Shown here piece after piece: positions 4,856 through 6,681 of a stretch of 6,681 nt of DNA. Positions within the stretch are counted from its first letter, which is position 1, and each line of letters opens with the position of its first letter. Made by a program: the position numbers and the translations under genes. The stretch spans positions 1-6,681 of the forward strand of contig JACKOQ010000009.1 in assembly GCA_024234215.1 (NCBI GenBank), written 5' to 3'. The notes below the pieces were generated by a model. The model did no database searches and had not been told where the DNA came from. It worked only from the letters and a program-made list of their open reading frames with translations. This DNA is from Pseudomonadales bacterium. Its GTDB lineage: Bacteria; Pseudomonadota; Gammaproteobacteria; Pseudomonadales; UBA5862.

Positions 4856-6681
4856 ATGCCGGGAGAGTCTGTGGATTTTTCGCAAGTCGGATATGGTTGT
4901 GTGGCTGTGGTGGCGCTGGTGTTGATGCCACTGGTGGCCAGCCGCTGGCGTGACCGGCTGCCACGATTGGCGCTGTTGCTGGTGCTGATCCTCTCGGTCG
5001 GTTGGGCCGCCGCGCTGGGCTCGGGTGAAGTTTCGCTGCGGATGGTTCTGGCGCTGGAGGTGATGCGCGGATTTGCCTGGATGGTGCTGCTGTGGCGCAT
5101 GATGGCGGCCCCGGCCAACCAGGATGGCTGGCGCCTCTATCTGGATCGGCAGCGGATGCGTCCGCGACTGGCGCTGGGTGCTGCCGCTTGCCTGCTGCTT
5201 GGGGTCACGCTGATGCTGTGGCCGGAGCTGAGTGATCGGTTGACCGCACGGATTCGCCTTGGTGCGGATGGCCGGGTGCTCTATCTTCTGCTGTTGAATG
5301 TGTTCGGTCTGTTGATGGTCGAGCTGTTCTACCGCAACACCCGGGTCGAGCAGCGCTGGGGCATCAAGTTTCTGGCGATTGCGATCGGTGCGCTCTTCGC
5401 CTATGACTTCGCGCTCTACACCGAGGCGCTGCTGTTTGCGCGGATCAATCCGACGCTCTTTGGTGCCCGTGGCTTCGTCAATGCCGCGCTGTTGCCGCTG
5501 ATTGGCGTGACCGCCGCGCGCCTCGGCAACAAGCCGGTGGAGCTGTTCGTCTCTCGCAGAGTCGTGGTGCACACCACGGCGTTGATGGGTGCCGGGCTCT
5601 ATCTGCTGGTCATGGCGTCGATCGGCTACTACCTGCGCAACTACGGTGGCAGTTGGGGCGGAGTCATCCAGATTCTTTTTCTCAGCGGCGCGGTGGTGCT
5701 GCTGGTCGCGCTGTTCTTCTCCGGCACGCTGCGTGCCCGGCTCCGGGTCTTTTTCGCCAAGAACTTCTTTGCCCACCGCTATGACTACCGGGAGGCGTGG
5801 CTGAAGTTGAGCCGGGAACTGGCTGCGCTGGGTGATTTCACCACGGTGACGACCGGCGGCATCAAGCTGCTGGCCGACCTGGTCGAGAGCTCGGCCGGCA
5901 CCCTCTGGTGGCAGAGTGAGCAGGAGGGCTATCGCTGCTGCGGCGCCTGGGGGATGGCGCTGGAGAGTGACGCACGGGTCGATGCCGATGATTCACTGGC
6001 ACATTTTCTCTGCGCGTCCTCCTGGGTGGTCGAGTTGCCGGAATACCTCAGAACGCCCGAGATGTACCGCGGCCTCGATCTTGCGTCGTGGCAGCAGCGC
6101 TACCCGCAACTGTGGCTGGTGGTGCCGCTGATGCGACAGGAGGCGCTGGCTGGTTTCGTCTGCCTGCTGAAGCCGCGGGTGCAGCGTGCGATCAACTGGG
6201 AAGACCATGACCTGCTGAAGACCGTCGGCATCCAGTTGGCCAACCACATTGCCCTGGTCAGTGCCAGCGAGGAGCTGGCGCGCGCTCGGCAGTTCGAGGC
6301 GTTCAATCGGCTCTCGGCCTTCATCGTCCATGATCTGAAGAATGTCGTGGCGCAACTGTCACTGGTGGTCACCAATGCGCAGCGTTACAAGCACAATCCG
6401 GAGTTTATTGACGACGCACTCGATACGCTGGCCAATGCAGTGACTAAAATGAACCGTATGCTGGGCCAGTTGCGGCAGCGGGCCGTGGAAGCGCCCGATC
6501 CTCAGCGCACCGAGTTGTGTCAACTGGCGCGCGAGGTCGTCGCCCTGCATCGACACCGGCAACCGGTTCCGACGCTGAGCTGCCAGCTGGAGTCGCTGAT
6601 GCTCCGTGCCGACCGCGAGCGGCTGGGTCGGGTGATGGGCCATCTGCTGCAGAACGCGCAGGAGGCCACTGCGCCACAGGG
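4856..6681 (+). CDS. prsK: XrtA/PEP-CTERM system histidine kinase PrsK (3' end beyond the window)
   Basis: Membrane sensor histidine kinase that, in EPS/exosortase bacteria, pairs with the sigma54-dependent regulator PrsR to control EPS and PEP-CTERM genes (family knowledge). The window holds 608 codons. About eight or nine membrane segments fill residues 8-290, the last around 266-289. A GAF-like sensor domain follows (about 312-470, starting near YREAWLKLSRELAAL). The dimerisation/phosphoacceptor helix has FIVHDLKNVVAQLSL with H492 as the expected phosphorylated His. NPEF (514-517), the TLANAVTKMNRML helix, and the start of the ATPase domain with the N-box HLLQNAQEA (N600) complete what is visible. 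The G-boxes and stop lie past base 6681, so this is a window cut, not a broken gene. The start is uncertain: ATG 4856 has only a weak ribosome site, while GTG 4871 (five codons in) has GGGAG at 4861-4865 at good spacing. The response regulator would be expected next downstream. Confidence 0.92.
   Translation, partial: MPGESVDFSQVGYGCVAVVALVLMPLVASRWRDRLPRLALLLVLILSVGWAAALGSGEVSLRMVLALEVMRGFAWMVLLWRMMAAPANQDGWRLYLDRQRMRPRLALGAAACLLLGVTLMLWPELSDRLTARIRLGADGRVLYLLLLNVFGLLMVELFYRNTRVEQRWGIKFLAIAIGALFAYDFALYTEALLFARINPTLFGARGFVNAALLPLIGVTAARLGNKPVELFVSRRVVVHTTALMGAGLYLLVMASIGYYLRNYGGSWGGVIQILFLSGAVVLLVALFFSGTLRARLRVFFAKNFFAHRYDYREAWLKLSRELAALGDFTTVTTGGIKLLADLVESSAGTLWWQSEQEGYRCCGAWGMALESDARVDADDSLAHFLCASSWVVELPEYLRTPEMYRGLDLASWQQRYPQLWLVVPLMRQEALAGFVCLLKPRVQRAINWEDHDLLKTVGIQLANHIALVSASEELARARQFEAFNRLSAFIVHDLKNVVAQLSLVVTNAQRYKHNPEFIDDALDTLANAVTKMNRMLGQLRQRAVEAPDPQRTELCQLAREVVALHRHRQPVPTLSCQLESLMLRADRERLGRVMGHLLQNAQEATAPQ

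Noticed and set aside
4814..5776. 320-codon open frame on the minus strand opposite prsK
   Set aside because: Its Gln/His/Arg-rich composition is a shadow of the transmembrane part of prsK, which has a continuous family-matching translation.

Overview
The window is a high-GC bacterial chromosome segment carrying part of an exopolysaccharide (EPS) region of the exosortase/PEP-CTERM (XrtA) type. A PrsK-type membrane histidine kinase lies next to an initiating sugar transferase of the EPS/PEP-CTERM-associated kind, and the two flank a complete HPr-rel-A cassette (HprK-like kinase, small PqqD-like protein, nucleotidyltransferase). This combination is known from EPS-producing Beta- and Gammaproteobacteria. 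The sequence alone does not allow a genus to be named. No exosortase, PEP-CTERM tail, rRNA, tRNA, CRISPR array or transposase is present.

Layout. Bases 1-144 are a non-coding leader with two inverted repeats and a perfect TATAAT. Bases 145-1545 (+) encode the polyprenyl-phosphate sugar phosphotransferase. Its stop codon interlocks with that of a convergent four-gene operon on the minus strand, read from 4480 down to 1542. The order is: exported protein with a Tat-like signal and a GYYK motif; PqqD-like protein; HprK-related kinase A; nucleotidyltransferase. Gaps in the operon are short or negative (16 bases; a start overlap that seems to need a CTG codon; a 4-base ATGA overlap). Bases 4481-4855 are an AT-richer divergent intergenic region with a candidate promoter for the operon, an inverted repeat and a palindrome. 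From about 4856 (+) prsK runs off the right edge and lacks its C-terminal end.

How the parts may work together. The sugar transferase would load the first sugar phosphate onto undecaprenyl phosphate for EPS assembly. PrsK would sense an envelope or cell-state signal and phosphorylate a response regulator that should lie just beyond the window. The minus-strand cassette looks like a protein-modification or handling module: a small PqqD-fold chaperone, a kinase with an intact P-loop, a nucleotidyltransferase with an intact DxD motif, and one exported protein co-encoded upstream that is the obvious candidate client. That client role is inference; I know of no established biochemistry for this module.

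The most interesting points are the exported protein as client of the cassette, the non-AUG start implied for the kinase, and a near-identical motif (TATA[A/G]TAGAA) at the promoter positions of both the sugar transferase and the cassette operon.
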